Assembly: GCA_020310875.1 (NCBI GenBank)
Contig: CM035417.1
Span: 102,484,647 to 102,548,646 of the forward strand
Source of the DNA: Ceratopteris richardii
Taxonomy: Eukaryota; Streptophyta; Polypodiopsida; Polypodiales; Pteridaceae
Reading direction: 5' to 3'
Length of the DNA: 64,000 nucleotides
Shown: piece by piece, positions 43,501 to 53,014 of the stretch
Layout: every line of letters begins with the position of its first letter
Numbering within the stretch: the stretch's first letter is position 1
Notes under the pieces: generated by a model
What the model was told of the DNA's origin: nothing
What the model saw: only the letters and a program-made list of their open reading frames with translations
Database searches by the model: none
Position numbers and translations under genes: made by a program

Positions 43501-43737
43501 TACCTTTGGCATATTGGAATCAAGTTCTGGAACCTGATCCTTCACATGATTCCAGAGCTCAGGTTTTGCTTTGAGCAGCTCTTCTACCGTGAGATGGCAT
43601 TGAACCTTAGTGTTCTTCACGACATCAGTGTTTCTTGGAACCACTGAATCTTCATTTCTTACCAATATTGATCTGGAGAGATTCAGATTCCCATGGGCCT
43701 GTGAATTGCGGCAACTCTTGTAAAGAATTAGATTCAA
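40591..43737 (-). CDS. H Pol, N-terminal part: protease, reverse transcriptase, RNase H
   Basis: 1048 residues. Aspartic protease at about 105-215 (AIVDSGVGFAI with D120; MILGRPFL as flap/psi-loop end), an acidic linker rich in Glu/Asp and Lys (300-480), RT about 550-750 (FLDGFSGYNQV 625; MPFGLTNAPATF; VYVDDL catalytic 687-693), RNase H about 815-930 (VDASNHAIG, TTTEREGLG, FFTDHQALLYL) and the start of the first integrase zinc module (HEGLLGNH). TAA at 40591-40593 follows and splits that zinc module. The true upstream start is uncertain because the frame is disturbed at 43652-43864. Confidence 0.92.
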   Translation of the reverse strand: MNLILYKSCRNSQAHGNLNLSRSILVRNEDSVVPRNTDVVKNTKVQCHLTVEELLKAKPELWNHVKDQVPELDSNMPKVGSKQKVPEIPLDKIGDMSEGEEGNTYLPITYQGYTTKAIVDSGVGFAIATTSLWKRWGKPTLRPTRMKLQMADVHFERPLGLLEGITLTTCGVEFEHTFAICDFEKNNVYEMILGRPFLRQLQIVQDWGTNSLYLQHLGVTTKVNLKDYTFRDVPPLQWNPIHKAKEDSISVHSGSSPDPSWLHEDTHLWMCKVAKEEEKRLKEREDGTPPGDRPITDPAYTPMIFPDEEFEPHGWAEILATMDIAVNKEQWTPHCDEEGYDISVFMCQPLLEECDLSDVIEEEENDDDLESIVMDSCFVSEEHYLEDVGVLTQKEEEPLTSIKTINSKEGSEGSKKKMKRKAVKQEEEESLFEVPENFKKYEVEDQKILVRMPKREAIIGEAYDNKEKTKKIVVTIEGNEERCTYIGDDLSAKEEAELVALLREYRDVFAWHYRDLKGVDPKICSHTIPMTADAKPTKQKPYTYNDTYAAKIKEEIDRLIEAGFIYEIEHTEWVSPIVVVPKKNGKLRVCINLKKVNAATIRDSYPLPITEHLLERVAGKEVYSFLDGFSGYNQVAIAPEDQHKTAFATEWGIFAFRVMPFGLTNAPATFQRLMCHVFKEFLRKSLEVYVDDLCAHSQQRRYHIPELKQIFSKCREYRVCLNPEKCVFMVRQGKILGHIVSKNGISTDEDKVRAIAELPRPRNVKEVQAFMGNCGYYRRFIHMYAIIAKPLYGLLTNFEWNDECEKSFIELKRRLCSAPILTTPDWSKPFHVHVDASNHAIGCVLAQPTGEGNLDLPIAYASRQLNAAERNYTTTEREGLGMVYAVKKFRHYLLANKFKFFTDHQALLYLVNKPCNTGCLVRWFLLLMEYDFEVVVRKGRTHLRADHLSRITLGEPPQGVSDELPDAYLFNLEVVPKWANKLVPVLTFGPANKNVKTSKEEIVRSQKYQILAGSMYKQDTEGVLACCVEDDEHTSWLQQAHEGLLGNH

Positions 43738-43864
43738 AATCTAATCTTTCATCTTCTTGTTGCTCTGCTTGGTCTGCATAGATAGACGGAATGTCTTGGG
43801 GAAATTGATCATGAAGATCATCAATCTTAGGAATAGGAGGGGAATTACCCTTCTCCTTGGCCAT
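43652..43864 (-). pseudogene. H gag-pol linker read in a shifted frame
   Basis: A 70-codon stretch (MAKEKGNSPPIPKIDDLHDQ onward) is hydrophilic and protein-like, while the main frame across the same bases is hydrophobic and contains a TAG at 43741. Two compensating indels therefore probably bound this segment. Confidence 0.55.
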
Positions 43865-44628
43865 TTCTCTTCTTGTATTTCCCGCAAGAACTCTTGAGAG
43901 TACTGTTGAATTGAAGGAGGTATTCCAGCATCCGTGGAATTAGGAACATAAGCTCCCATTGGTGGTGAGCTTCCTCTTTCAAGAACTGGTTGAGCCTGTG
44001 GAGGTAAAGAAACTTGTGGTTGGTTTACCAACTGCTCTAATCTTTCTAGTAAGCCTTGGAAATGCAAATCTGATTTGACAGAGTTTGTCTGATTGAACTT
44101 TTGACTAGTCTCAAGTATAGCTTGAGATTGTTCTACCATTTTCATGCACATTTTCATCCGTTCAATCTCTAAATCTGCTCTAGGGTGACTCTTGTCTAGG
44201 TTTGCAGCTATTGGCCCTTCTTGAAGGCGAGCCTGGTAGGCCTTGAACATCATGTCCAAGCCTTCTGGGGTTGGATCTGCAAGAACAGACCCTGATTGCG
44301 GTCTATTTACAATGGGCGGTGGGGTGGAATGAGGTGGAGTGGATGGAGCTTCGGCATGCGAGGGGCTTTGAGATGGAATGTCTTCTATTTTTGTTTTGGT
44401 ATCCCTTAGGCTTTCTTCTAGCTCGGATAGCTTTTTGTTCCACTTGCGATTAGCCTTCTCTCTGGTATCCTTCCATGTTCTTGGTTTCCTCTTACTAGGC
44501 TCTCCTGACTCGCTTGACTCCGATTGCTCAGATGGTTTATCGTGTTTTAATGCTTGTGCTCTAGTAACTGCCTGTACAGGAGCCACATTACTACTACTTG
44601 AGCTTGAATCAGCCACTAAGCCTACCAC
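43741..44628 (-). CDS. H Gag-Pol linker open frame (295 aa)
   Basis: In the same frame as Gag and Pol. Begins MVGLVADSSSSSSN; Ser/Pro/Gln-rich with a coiled-coil-like basic region (WKDTREKANRKWNKKLSELE, about 52-75) and a second helical stretch (LEIERMKMCMKMVEQSQAIL, about 155-175). The last about 35 codons are probably out of the original frame. No catalytic domain. Between this ATG and the Gag stop lies a third zinc knuckle. Confidence 0.7.
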   Translation of the reverse strand: MVGLVADSSSSSSNVAPVQAVTRAQALKHDKPSEQSESSESGEPSKRKPRTWKDTREKANRKWNKKLSELEESLRDTKTKIEDIPSQSPSHAEAPSTPPHSTPPPIVNRPQSGSVLADPTPEGLDMMFKAYQARLQEGPIAANLDKSHPRADLEIERMKMCMKMVEQSQAILETSQKFNQTNSVKSDLHFQGLLERLEQLVNQPQVSLPPQAQPVLERGSSPPMGAYVPNSTDAGIPPSIQQYSQEFLREIQEEKWPRRRVIPLLFLRLMIFMINFPKTFRLSMQTKQSNKKMKD

Positions 44629-44700
44629 ATTGATGGGTGTAACCTTGGGTGCGCTAGAGGGGTTTCTCGGACACTCTCTCGGTAGATGTTCCTTGCCGCA

Positions 44701-47070
44701 CTAAGGACAAAAGCCTTGTATTGTGATGTTTTGCCCTTGTCCCAGAGCTGGTTGGTGGGGACATTCACGAATGAAGTGGTCGCCCTGACATCTAAAACAT
44801 GGTCCTCTAGGGGCTTGTGGTCTTACTTGTCTCACTTGGGGCCTAGTATTTGGATTCGTATACATGACATTGGAGTATTCGGGCTCCCAATTTTGTTCCA
44901 TAGGTGGTGCCTCATATTGATACTGAGAAGTCTCACTTTGCTTAGGTGACTCTATGTAATAAGCATGTGGACTATCTTCATGGAAGTAGTCTGAACCATG
45001 AGCGTGAGAATCATTTTCTGAGACCAATGGGGTTAGTGGCACCAATGCTCTATTAGGGTTCTCCTCCGCCATCGTATATTTAATTGGGATCACATTGGCA
45101 GGAGTTGGTGGTTGGTTTCCAAGGACCGAATGTGGCTTGTTTGGTGTCTGATATTGCTGCTGGTATTGAGGTTGATATTGTTGTTGTGGCCTATAATATG
45201 GCTGTTGGTACTGATTCTGATACCTACCCTGCTCGTAAGGTTGCTGATAATTTTGTCTAACAGCCTGCCTGTTATAGGGACAATCTTGGGCCGCATGATT
45301 TGTGTACTTCCTTTCAATGGTGCAATATAGAGCGTTAGGGTTTCCTTGAGGTTGAGTCATCATTGGGCAGACATTAGCCATGTGATCTCCTCCACATGTA
45401 TAACATCGCTTCAATGAGGTGACCCTTGGCATTTGTCTATTTTGAACTCCTAGCTTTTTGGCCACCTGCTCAGCTATCTCATCTATCTCACTGGAGGTTC
45501 TAGTGGTATGACTAGTAGAACTGTCTGAATCCTTATAGAGTTTGGACAGTCCTAACTCCTCACCCAAGTTGTCTTCTATGTCAATGCATATCCGTACACA
45601 CTCTTCTATGGATCTAGGCTCTTTCAAGTATACGTATGACCTTAATTTTGTGCTCAATAGGCCATCTAGAAACAAGGCCACTTGTTTGGCTGCTGTGGGT
45701 AATTCTGGCACAGGACATCTTTCCAAGTACTGTCTAAATCTTCTTCCTGCAAGTCGCACTGTTTCTTGGGGTGTCTGCTTGAAGCTGTGGATCAAGGATG
45801 ATGTGTTATGTCTGATACCACTCTTGGAAAATTCTACAATGAATTCTTCTCGAAGCTGACCTATCTCTCTATAGTTGCGACTGTTTAGAGGTTGAAACCA
45901 AGCTAAGGTAGTACCCTTAAGAGTCAAACCAAATGCCTCGAACTGGGTGAATAAGTCTTCAACCTGTTCAGCTCTTAGCACTTGTTTGAACTCGGCCACA
46001 TGATCATAAGGATCTCCAAATCCATCAAAGTAGTTCTTCATTGTCTTAACCACTTGAGAGGGTCTAAGGGTTCTTGAGTGCTCTCGTGGTCTAGGCAATG
46101 GGAAATCATGATCATCTCTTTGATGCCTATGAACTCTATGTCTCTCCCTTTCAAGTCTTTCCGTTCCATATCCTGATCTGTCTCTGCCCATAGTGTCTGC
46201 AAAGCTTACCTCCGGTCTCTCTCTAGTTCTTTCCTTCTGGGTTTCATGACCCTTGGATGATCCGGCTCCTTGGAGGCCCTGGGAAACATTAGATCTTGGT
46301 GGAGGGAAAATTGATTCACCTTGCCAAGTGTAAGCATGTCTGTCATGATCTGATACCAAGAATAATTTCTGAGATGTGTGATCTAGATAGACAACTTTCC
46401 CTGGTGTCTCTGGGTCCTTGAATTCATAGATGGTGACTACTTGGCTGGGTTGATCTGGTCTAAATCTCCAAAAGGCTTCCTCCGTTTCTCTATTCACGAA
46501 TAGTTCTATGCTTTTGTTATCTTGAGGAATCCATTCTGGAGTGATCACTCTAGTCAAGACTGACTTACCTCTAGGGGTCTTGGGTTCTCCTCCTAGGTCC
46601 CCTTGCTCTAGGTCCCCTATCTCATTCTCAGGAATGAGATTTCCAAACTCATCTATCCTATCTGGTAAGTTGGTAACCACATACATTGTTCCTTCCTTAT
46701 CAATGTAAGCACCCTCTTCGAACTTGACTACTGGGTGTTCAAGTCCAAAGGGTTGGTCAGGATTTTTGAGTTGAACCACTGATCGTCTTAGACCATCCTC
46801 ATAGATGCGAGCACCTAATTGGTTGGTCCTGATATACTCCAATTGGGTCTTATAAGGACCTTCTGGTGTCTGTAAACAAGCAGTGCCTGAGCCACGTGTG
46901 GGTCTCTCCATGCTAAAAGACATTTCTGAGTCACTGGTTTCTGAACTTAGCGTGTAAGGACAACCACTAAGCTGTTGAGCCCAAGACTTGGCTGTATGGT
47001 TGACACTAGCCTCAGATGATCTAATGCTTTGTCTATCCTTGCCTAAGTGTCTGCCAGATCGCAGGTTCAT
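44701..47070 (-). CDS. H Gag (789 aa)
   Basis: MNLRSGRHLGKDRQSIR start. The plant Retrotrans_gag capsid domain lies at about 340-505 (FGDPYDHVAEFKQVLRAEQ, TLAWFQPL, FIVEFSKSG, FKQTPQETVR, FLDGLLSTKLR). Zinc knuckle RCYTCGGDHMANVCP (CX2CX3HX4C) is at about 555-569, a degenerate knuckle missing one Cys at about 583-597, a Tyr/Gln/Pro-rich region at about 605-660, and CFRCQGDHFIRECP near the C terminus. It stops at TAG 44701-44703, which interrupts a further knuckle (FCP-stop-CGKEHLPREC). The 320-residue N-terminal extension before the capsid domain is unassigned. Confidence 0.9.
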   Translation of the reverse strand: MNLRSGRHLGKDRQSIRSSEASVNHTAKSWAQQLSGCPYTLSSETSDSEMSFSMERPTRGSGTACLQTPEGPYKTQLEYIRTNQLGARIYEDGLRRSVVQLKNPDQPFGLEHPVVKFEEGAYIDKEGTMYVVTNLPDRIDEFGNLIPENEIGDLEQGDLGGEPKTPRGKSVLTRVITPEWIPQDNKSIELFVNRETEEAFWRFRPDQPSQVVTIYEFKDPETPGKVVYLDHTSQKLFLVSDHDRHAYTWQGESIFPPPRSNVSQGLQGAGSSKGHETQKERTRERPEVSFADTMGRDRSGYGTERLERERHRVHRHQRDDHDFPLPRPREHSRTLRPSQVVKTMKNYFDGFGDPYDHVAEFKQVLRAEQVEDLFTQFEAFGLTLKGTTLAWFQPLNSRNYREIGQLREEFIVEFSKSGIRHNTSSLIHSFKQTPQETVRLAGRRFRQYLERCPVPELPTAAKQVALFLDGLLSTKLRSYVYLKEPRSIEECVRICIDIEDNLGEELGLSKLYKDSDSSTSHTTRTSSEIDEIAEQVAKKLGVQNRQMPRVTSLKRCYTCGGDHMANVCPMMTQPQGNPNALYCTIERKYTNHAAQDCPYNRQAVRQNYQQPYEQGRYQNQYQQPYYRPQQQYQPQYQQQYQTPNKPHSVLGNQPPTPANVIPIKYTMAEENPNRALVPLTPLVSENDSHAHGSDYFHEDSPHAYYIESPKQSETSQYQYEAPPMEQNWEPEYSNVMYTNPNTRPQVRQVRPQAPRGPCFRCQGDHFIRECPHQPALGQGQNITIQGFCP

Positions 47071-48087
47071 AAGCCTTGGCTTCTAGTCCCAAAGTTCTCT
47101 TCTATTGCTCAAAATCCTTTGGAACACCTTGGTTTTCCAGTTTTCCTGAGGGTCAACTTCAAAATACCCTATCTAATAATCCTGGTATTATTTTTACCCA
47201 CGAGCTTTCCAACAAAACCAAAATCACAGCAAACGGATTTCATATGAGAAAGTTATGCCAGTTCAGGGTTTTGGGGGTTAAAACAGGGAAACAGGATCTC
47301 TCTGGGAACTCAGGACAGGCGATACGATACCAAATTTTCCACGATACGATACCTTTGTCTTACACGATACCACTTGAGACGATACCACCTTGGACGATAT
47401 GATACCACCTTGACGATACCAACTTCCACGATACGATACTGCTCTCTTAAACGATAGGATACTGAAAGTGGTCACGATACGATATCTCTAATTTGCACGA
47501 TACGATACCAACCTCACGATACGATACCACTAGGTGGGCGATACGATACTTATGCAAGTGGCGATACGATACCACAAGGTGCATGATACGATACCAGAAT
47601 CTCAGGCGATACGATACCACTAGGATAACTGCGATCGCGATACCAACCTCACGATACGATACCAATCCTCCTCACGATACGATACCACTCAGTCAACGAT
47701 ACGATATTGAAATTAGAGGCGATACGATACCAACTTGGCCGACGATACGATACTGCACGATCAACGATACGATACCAAGGATGGCACGATACGATACCAG
47801 GTGGACCACGATACGATACCACCAGGGCGACTGCGATCGCGATACCAGCACTTGACGATACGATACCAAAATGGTATCGCGATACCTCAAGTGGGCATGC
47901 ACGATACGATACCTCGACAAGTATCGCGGTACACGGGAATTCTGGTATCGCGATACCAAAACTCAACCGGACACGATACTTGGAGATTTTCACACCCAAA
48001 TTCAAAAATTTTTGCAAATATGAGTACCTTGTGTTCTCCTTGTCACTCCTATTAGCCTGTAGGTGCAAAAATCTATCTCCAAACTGG
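47071..48087 (-). other. Leader of element H next to Gag
   Basis: Untranslated region upstream of the Gag ATG. Most of it is the CGATACGATACC array (47320-47980). The outer leader continues at 53251 beyond copia C. Confidence 0.7.
47320..47980 (-). repeat. CGATACGATACC core/variable-spacer array in the H leader
   Basis: About 30 copies of a core near CGATACGATACC (variants CGATACGATACT, CGATCGCGATACC, CGCGATACC) recur every 21-25 bp. The 10-12 bp between cores mostly differ from one another. Two more cores (CGCGATACC, CGCGATACT) lie past copia C at 53260-53300. Confidence 0.93.
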
Positions 48088-48318
48088 TGTTGGAGTTAGA
48101 CGTCTGCGGAAGCACGCGAACAGCACAAGGAAGAGGAAGAAGCTTGGAGCACAACACACAAGACTGAAATGTATTACTAGAGAATGTACAAAGATGAGTA
48201 GCCCATTAGGGCAATAGGCGTATATACAAGCCGGGGGAAAAAAACCTCCTAAAGAGGGAAAAAAGTGCCCCGGTGGTCCTAGAGTGTTCACACACATCAC
48301 TACCTAAATATATCAACA
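48088..48318 (-). repeat. 3' LTR of element C
   Basis: 231 bp, TGTTGGAGTTAGACG to TATATCAACA on the plus strand. Confidence 0.96.
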
Positions 48319-48392
48319 AATCCGCCCTGGGAGTGATGCGGTGAACAAGGAGCTGGCACTCATGTATAAGGAAGTGCCGAGCTATGTGGAAA

Positions 48393-49784
48393 TCACTCCA
48401 CAAAAGGAAGTAAGCCCAAAGCTTTGCGGAAAGCTTCAAACTTCTCCCTAGGCAGAGCCTTCGTGAAAAGGTCTGCAATGTTCTCCTGCGTGGGCACATA
48501 TGCCAAGCTGATCTCCCCAGCAGAGAACCTCTCCCTGACATAGTGATAATGCACCTCAATGTGCTTAGTGCGAGCATGGAACACAGGGTTCCTCGCAACT
48601 GCCAATGCGCTCTGACTGTCAGTGAAGATGGTGGTGGCAGAAGACTGGCCAACACCCAAATCAGCCATAAGGCGTCTGAGCCACACACACTCAACAGTCG
48701 CTGTGAAAGCTGCCCTATACTCAGCCTCACAACTGGAAGTGGCCACAGTAGGCTGCTTCTTGCTCAACCAAGATATACATGAGCTACCAAGCATGAAGCA
48801 AAAACCACTGGTGGACACACGAGTGTCATAGCAACCAGCCCAATCTGAGTCAGAAAAAGCATGCAAATCTGGAGGTAGTGATCCCCCCTTGGGATAAAAC
48901 AACCCAAGTAGCCGAGTACCACTCAAGTAGCGAAAGATGCGCTTAACCGCTTTCCAATGCGTGACTCTTGGGCAATGCATAAACCTGCTCATCTGTGAGA
49001 CAGCAAACTGAATATCTGGCCGAGTAATGCATAAGTAAATCAAGCATCCAACAGCCTACTGATAGAGAACAGCATCAAATGCATCTCCAGCATCATGAAG
49101 ACTCAATCGTAAACCTGTCTCCATAGGAGTGGCAATAGGCTTACAGTCTTCAAGGCCAAAACGCTGCAATAATGTGTCAATATATTTCGTTTGACACAAA
49201 GCCATTCCACCATCAACTTGCATAAACTGAATGCCCAAATAGTGATGCAAATGCCCCAGATCAGACATCTCAAATGAGGCATGCAAATCAGCCTTGAAAT
49301 CAGCAATATGCTTCTCAAGAGGACCAGTGAGCAGCATGTCGTCTACATAGACAACAATGATCAAAAGCACATCATTAGCACGCTTAACATATAAGGTGCT
49401 TTCAGTTGGACTGTTCTCAAAACCATGTGCAATCAGATAGGCATGTATTTTTTCATACCAAGCACGTGGTGCTTGCTTTAAACCATATAACGCCTTCTTT
49501 AACCTGCACACCTGGTTTTCATGCCCTTTCTGCACAAAGCCACGGGGCTGAAAAACATACACTTCTTCATGCAAGTCACCATTCAGAAATGTTGTTTTAA
49601 TGTCCAACTGATGTACATTCCAACCATGATGGGCTGCAAGTGCACAAATGCTCCGAACAGTAGTCATACGGCATGTAGGTGCAAAGGTCTCATCAAAATC
49701 AATGCCTCTTTCCTGTGCATAACCCTTTGCAACAAGCCTAGCCTTATACCTGTCAATTGTACCATCAGGTTTACGCTTCAGCTT
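48393..49784 (-). pseudogene. Copia C RT and RNase H part
   Basis: Same frame as the integrase segment, entered after TAG 49787-49785. RT motifs [31 protein letters not shown] and YVDDMLLTG are followed by TAG 49058-49056 (Gln in D). RNase H follows: SDSDWAGCYDTRVSTSG, SCEAEYRA, RTKHIEVHYHY, ending LGLLPFVE at 48393. LDIKT has Thr where D has Ala. Confidence 0.93.
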
Positions 49785-50903
49785 CTATACCCACTTAGTG
49801 CCAATGGCCTTCTTGCCAAGAGGCAAGTCACATAAAGACCATGTACCATTCTTCATTATAGCATCATATTCAGATTGCATAGCAGCCATCCAATTTTCTG
49901 AATTTTGTGCTTCATCAAAAGAAACAGGCTCATTCTCATCACAGAGACTAGATGCAGCCATAGCATAGCAATCTGATGCAAAGGAGGTACTATGAGAGCC
50001 TGAACGAGTACGATATGACAAAGGTGCATCTAATTTGCTGTCACGCAAAGTCTGCACCAGCCATTTTGGCATAGTTTTTGCCTGTTCAATATCAGCTCTC
50101 TCATCAACAAGTGCATCATGTAAATCTGCATCAGAAATGGCATGATCTGCATCATCATATGAAACCTGCAAAGGTTGAGAAGTTGCCTCATTAGGACCAG
50201 CGCTAGCCTGTCCACCTGTAAAAAGAGGCATCAAAGTATCATACATGTCTTTGGAGCTAACAGATGTCTCCTTAGTACATGAAAGCAATGGCTGAATAGC
50301 ATCTTCCACAAAGACAACATCACGGCTAACCAGAATGCGTTTAGTTTGTGGATGATACAGACGATAGCCTTTACTTTCAGAACTGTACCCAACAAAAATA
50401 CATTTTACTGCCTTATCATCCAATTTTCTGCGATGTTGTTCAGGCACTAATGCATATGCCAAACAACCAAAAACACGCAGATGAGCAACAGATGGCTTGC
50501 GGTCATGCCAAGCCTCATATGGAGTGATAGACTGCAACGCTTTCGTGGGACACCTGTTCAGTACATATGCTGCACACATGACAGCCTCAAGCCAGAAACT
50601 ATGTGGTAAAGCCTGACTTTTGACCATGCACCTCGCCATCTCCATGAGTGACCTGTTCTTTCGTTCAGCAACTCCATTCTGTTGAGGTGTATACGGCACT
50701 GTACACTGGTGTTTTATCCCACGTTCAGCCAGAAATGCATTAAAATCTGAAGACATATATTCTCCCCCTCGATCAGAACGGAGGGTGCCCATTTTACATG
50801 CTGACAGATTTTCAGCCAAAACCAAAAACTGTTTGAAGCACATGAACACTTCGGACTTTGCTTTGAGTGGATATACCCATGCATGCCTGGAAAAAATCAT
50901 CAA
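49785..50903 (-). CDS. Copia C integrase core open segment
   Basis: 372 residues: [38 protein letters not shown], then KCIFVGYSSESKGYRLY and an acidic linker. It ends at TAG directly after GTKWV, where RT begins. The first integrase Asp lies in the neighbouring frame because of a one-base insertion. Confidence 0.88.
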   Translation of the reverse strand: MMIFSRHAWVYPLKAKSEVFMCFKQFLVLAENLSACKMGTLRSDRGGEYMSSDFNAFLAERGIKHQCTVPYTPQQNGVAERKNRSLMEMARCMVKSQALPHSFWLEAVMCAAYVLNRCPTKALQSITPYEAWHDRKPSVAHLRVFGCLAYALVPEQHRRKLDDKAVKCIFVGYSSESKGYRLYHPQTKRILVSRDVVFVEDAIQPLLSCTKETSVSSKDMYDTLMPLFTGGQASAGPNEATSQPLQVSYDDADHAISDADLHDALVDERADIEQAKTMPKWLVQTLRDSKLDAPLSYRTRSGSHSTSFASDCYAMAASSLCDENEPVSFDEAQNSENWMAAMQSEYDAIMKNGTWSLCDLPLGKKAIGTKWV

Positions 50904-52659
50904 TGAAAGTCACGAAGTAAAGGTAATTTCCAAAAGAGGGTGTCTGCATAGGACCACAGACATCACTATGTACAAACTGCAATTTCTGCATAGCCCGAAC
51001 TGAACCATCTTTTGGAAAGGAAGAACGCTGCATTTTGCCCAAAATACAGCCTTCACAAACATGTTTTCCAGGTGCCTCAAGTTTGGGCAAAGAGGACACC
51101 ATTTCAGATTTCTGCAGGCGTAACAAACTAGCAAAATTCAGATGACCAAAGCGTGCATACCAAAGCTTTGCATCTGACATAGCCTGAGAATCATGAACTG
51201 CACATGCCGAATCATTCACAGATTTTTCATAGTCTATGAGCTTATACAACCCACGACATAAAATGCCAGAAGCAATAATCACATCGCCATTTGAGAGATC
51301 ATGGACTGTACACCTGTCATCAACGAATTTCACAACCAAGCCAATCTTGGCTAATGCAGAAACTGATAACAGGTTCTTTTTGATCCCTGGCACAAATAAA
51401 GCATCTGACAAAGTGAAAGAACTACCATCAGCAGTAGTCAGAATGATCTTACCAACTCCCATAACAGGATAAGAGGAGTTATTGGCGCATGTGACAGTAT
51501 TCCCTGTAGGGGCAGGCTCGAGTGAAGAGAAGAAACTGCGCTGCGAGGTAATATGTTTGGTTGCCCCACTGTCAAAGTACCAAACATCTGAGTCTACTGC
51601 AGCCATGCACTGATCATGAGAAGATGGGTCAAAACTGCAAACAGTAGTAAACGCCCATTCTTCTTCCTGCACAAGATTTGCAGACTCTGTTTTTGGTGTA
51701 GAGGCCTCTGCAACAACCATTCCAGCCTCTTTCTTCTTTGCCTCTTTAGCAGCTAGTTTTGGACAGTTCTTTATAATATGATCATTTCCTTTACAGTACT
51801 TGCAGAACAATTTCTGCTTTTCTGATTTCTTCTCATCTTTATCCTGGTTCTTCAATTGTGCAGCATTTGCAGATTTCTGCTTACTAGTAGAAGAGCTCCA
51901 TTTTCCTTTGCCCTTCTGACTAGCCAGGAAAGCTTGATCTGCAACACGCATAATGGACCTGTTCTGCCTGGACTGATCTTCCTGCAACAGAACAGAGACT
52001 AATTCCTCAAATGACAAGGCATTCGGATTGCGTTTCATCATCAATCGAAGAGTAGAGGCAAAACTCTGATATGAATCAGGAAGGCCATTCAGAACGGTCT
52101 GCACAAGTGAGCTATCTGGTATAACCTCATCAACAGAAATCAATTGTTCCTTCAGGTCTTTGATCTTTGTAAGAAAACTGTCCATCGAATCACCTTCATT
52201 CATGTGCTCACTCTCCAACTGTTTTCGGAGGTAAGCAACACGAGCCTCATTCCTAGCCTGGTACAAAGTGGTAAGTGTATCCCAAGCATCCTTTGCTGTT
52301 CTGCAAGAGCGAATGTGAGGAATAATGGCACGTTTGACAGACAAAGCTATCAATGCATGTGGATGGGCATCTCTGCCATCCCAACGAATCTGCTCTGCAG
52401 TAGGTGCAACAAAAACAGCAGCACGAACAGGAATCTGCGGAATATCATCTTCGACACCATCTTCATCAGCTCCAACACCTGTATTTGCAGTACCTGTCGT
52501 TACAGGTGTAACAGGACGTCTTTCAACACCCTGCACAATGTTCCACAATCCTTTTGCAACCAGTACATGTCGCATCATATAAGCCCATAATGGGTAGTTG
52601 GTACCATCCAACTTATCCTCAACAGCCAACATACGGAATACATCACTGCTTTCAGGCAT
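50812..52659 (-). CDS. Copia C Gag-protease-integrase N terminus (615 aa)
   Basis: MPESSDVFRMLAVEDKLDG start. UBN2 Gag at about 60-240 (KDAWDTLTTLYQARNEAR, NGLPDSYQSFAS, NALSFEELVSVLL), zinc knuckle CKYCKGNDHIIKNC at about 291-304, protease FDSGATKHIT (D about 369), GAG-pre-integrase HVCEGCILGKM and the beginning of the core VHSDVCGPM/FIDDF. After FIDDF the frame is lost through a homopolymer T insertion; D and B have one T fewer. Confidence 0.93.
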   Translation of the reverse strand: MPESSDVFRMLAVEDKLDGTNYPLWAYMMRHVLVAKGLWNIVQGVERRPVTPVTTGTANTGVGADEDGVEDDIPQIPVRAAVFVAPTAEQIRWDGRDAHPHALIALSVKRAIIPHIRSCRTAKDAWDTLTTLYQARNEARVAYLRKQLESEHMNEGDSMDSFLTKIKDLKEQLISVDEVIPDSSLVQTVLNGLPDSYQSFASTLRLMMKRNPNALSFEELVSVLLQEDQSRQNRSIMRVADQAFLASQKGKGKWSSSTSKQKSANAAQLKNQDKDEKKSEKQKLFCKYCKGNDHIIKNCPKLAAKEAKKKEAGMVVAEASTPKTESANLVQEEEWAFTTVCSFDPSSHDQCMAAVDSDVWYFDSGATKHITSQRSFFSSLEPAPTGNTVTCANNSSYPVMGVGKIILTTADGSSFTLSDALFVPGIKKNLLSVSALAKIGLVVKFVDDRCTVHDLSNGDVIIASGILCRGLYKLIDYEKSVNDSACAVHDSQAMSDAKLWYARFGHLNFASLLRLQKSEMVSSLPKLEAPGKHVCEGCILGKMQRSSFPKDGSVRAMQKLQFVHSDVCGPMQTPSFGNYLYFVTFIDDFFQACMGISTQSKVRSVHVLQTVFGFG

Positions 52660-53002
52660 GGCCGGTGACTAAAATACCTTGATGCAGAAAATTGACTGTA
52701 TCTCAAAAAGTTGAACAGAACTGCCCAGACAAGTTCTGCTAGACCTGTAGCAGACTTCGAGACGCTTAAACTGGCGAACAGAAACTGGTGTATACCTTTG
52801 GCACAAAAGGACGAAATAGCCTGCACAAGCACTGCGATAGTGCGTTCGGAGGCCGAAACGAGCTCAGATCGCGATTTCGGCACCACAAAGCGAAGCAGTT
52901 TTGATCTCGAAAACACCCTGAGTATGCTCACCAAATTTTGTGCGAATCTGAGACTGCAAACGGAGGAGTGTCGACGGCGCCCTAGAAGAATCAACGACCT
53001 GC

Positions 53003-53014
53003 TCTCATACCAAT
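53003..53014 (-). other. Primer-binding site of element C
   Basis: TTGGTATGAGAG on the minus strand, one mismatch from the Met-tRNA complement seen in B and D. Confidence 0.75.

Noticed and set aside
47320..47980. CRISPR-like array (constant core, variable spacers)
   Set aside because: Core is only 12 bp and degenerate, spacers are 10-12 bp, and the locus lies in a plant retrotransposon leader without cas genes. It is not CRISPR, though kept as an unexplained array.
47447..48099. Overlapping open frames in both strands of the array (WYRIV / HDTIP-like repeats)
   Set aside because: They come from the repeat period, are open on both strands alike, and carry no domain. Treated as by-products.
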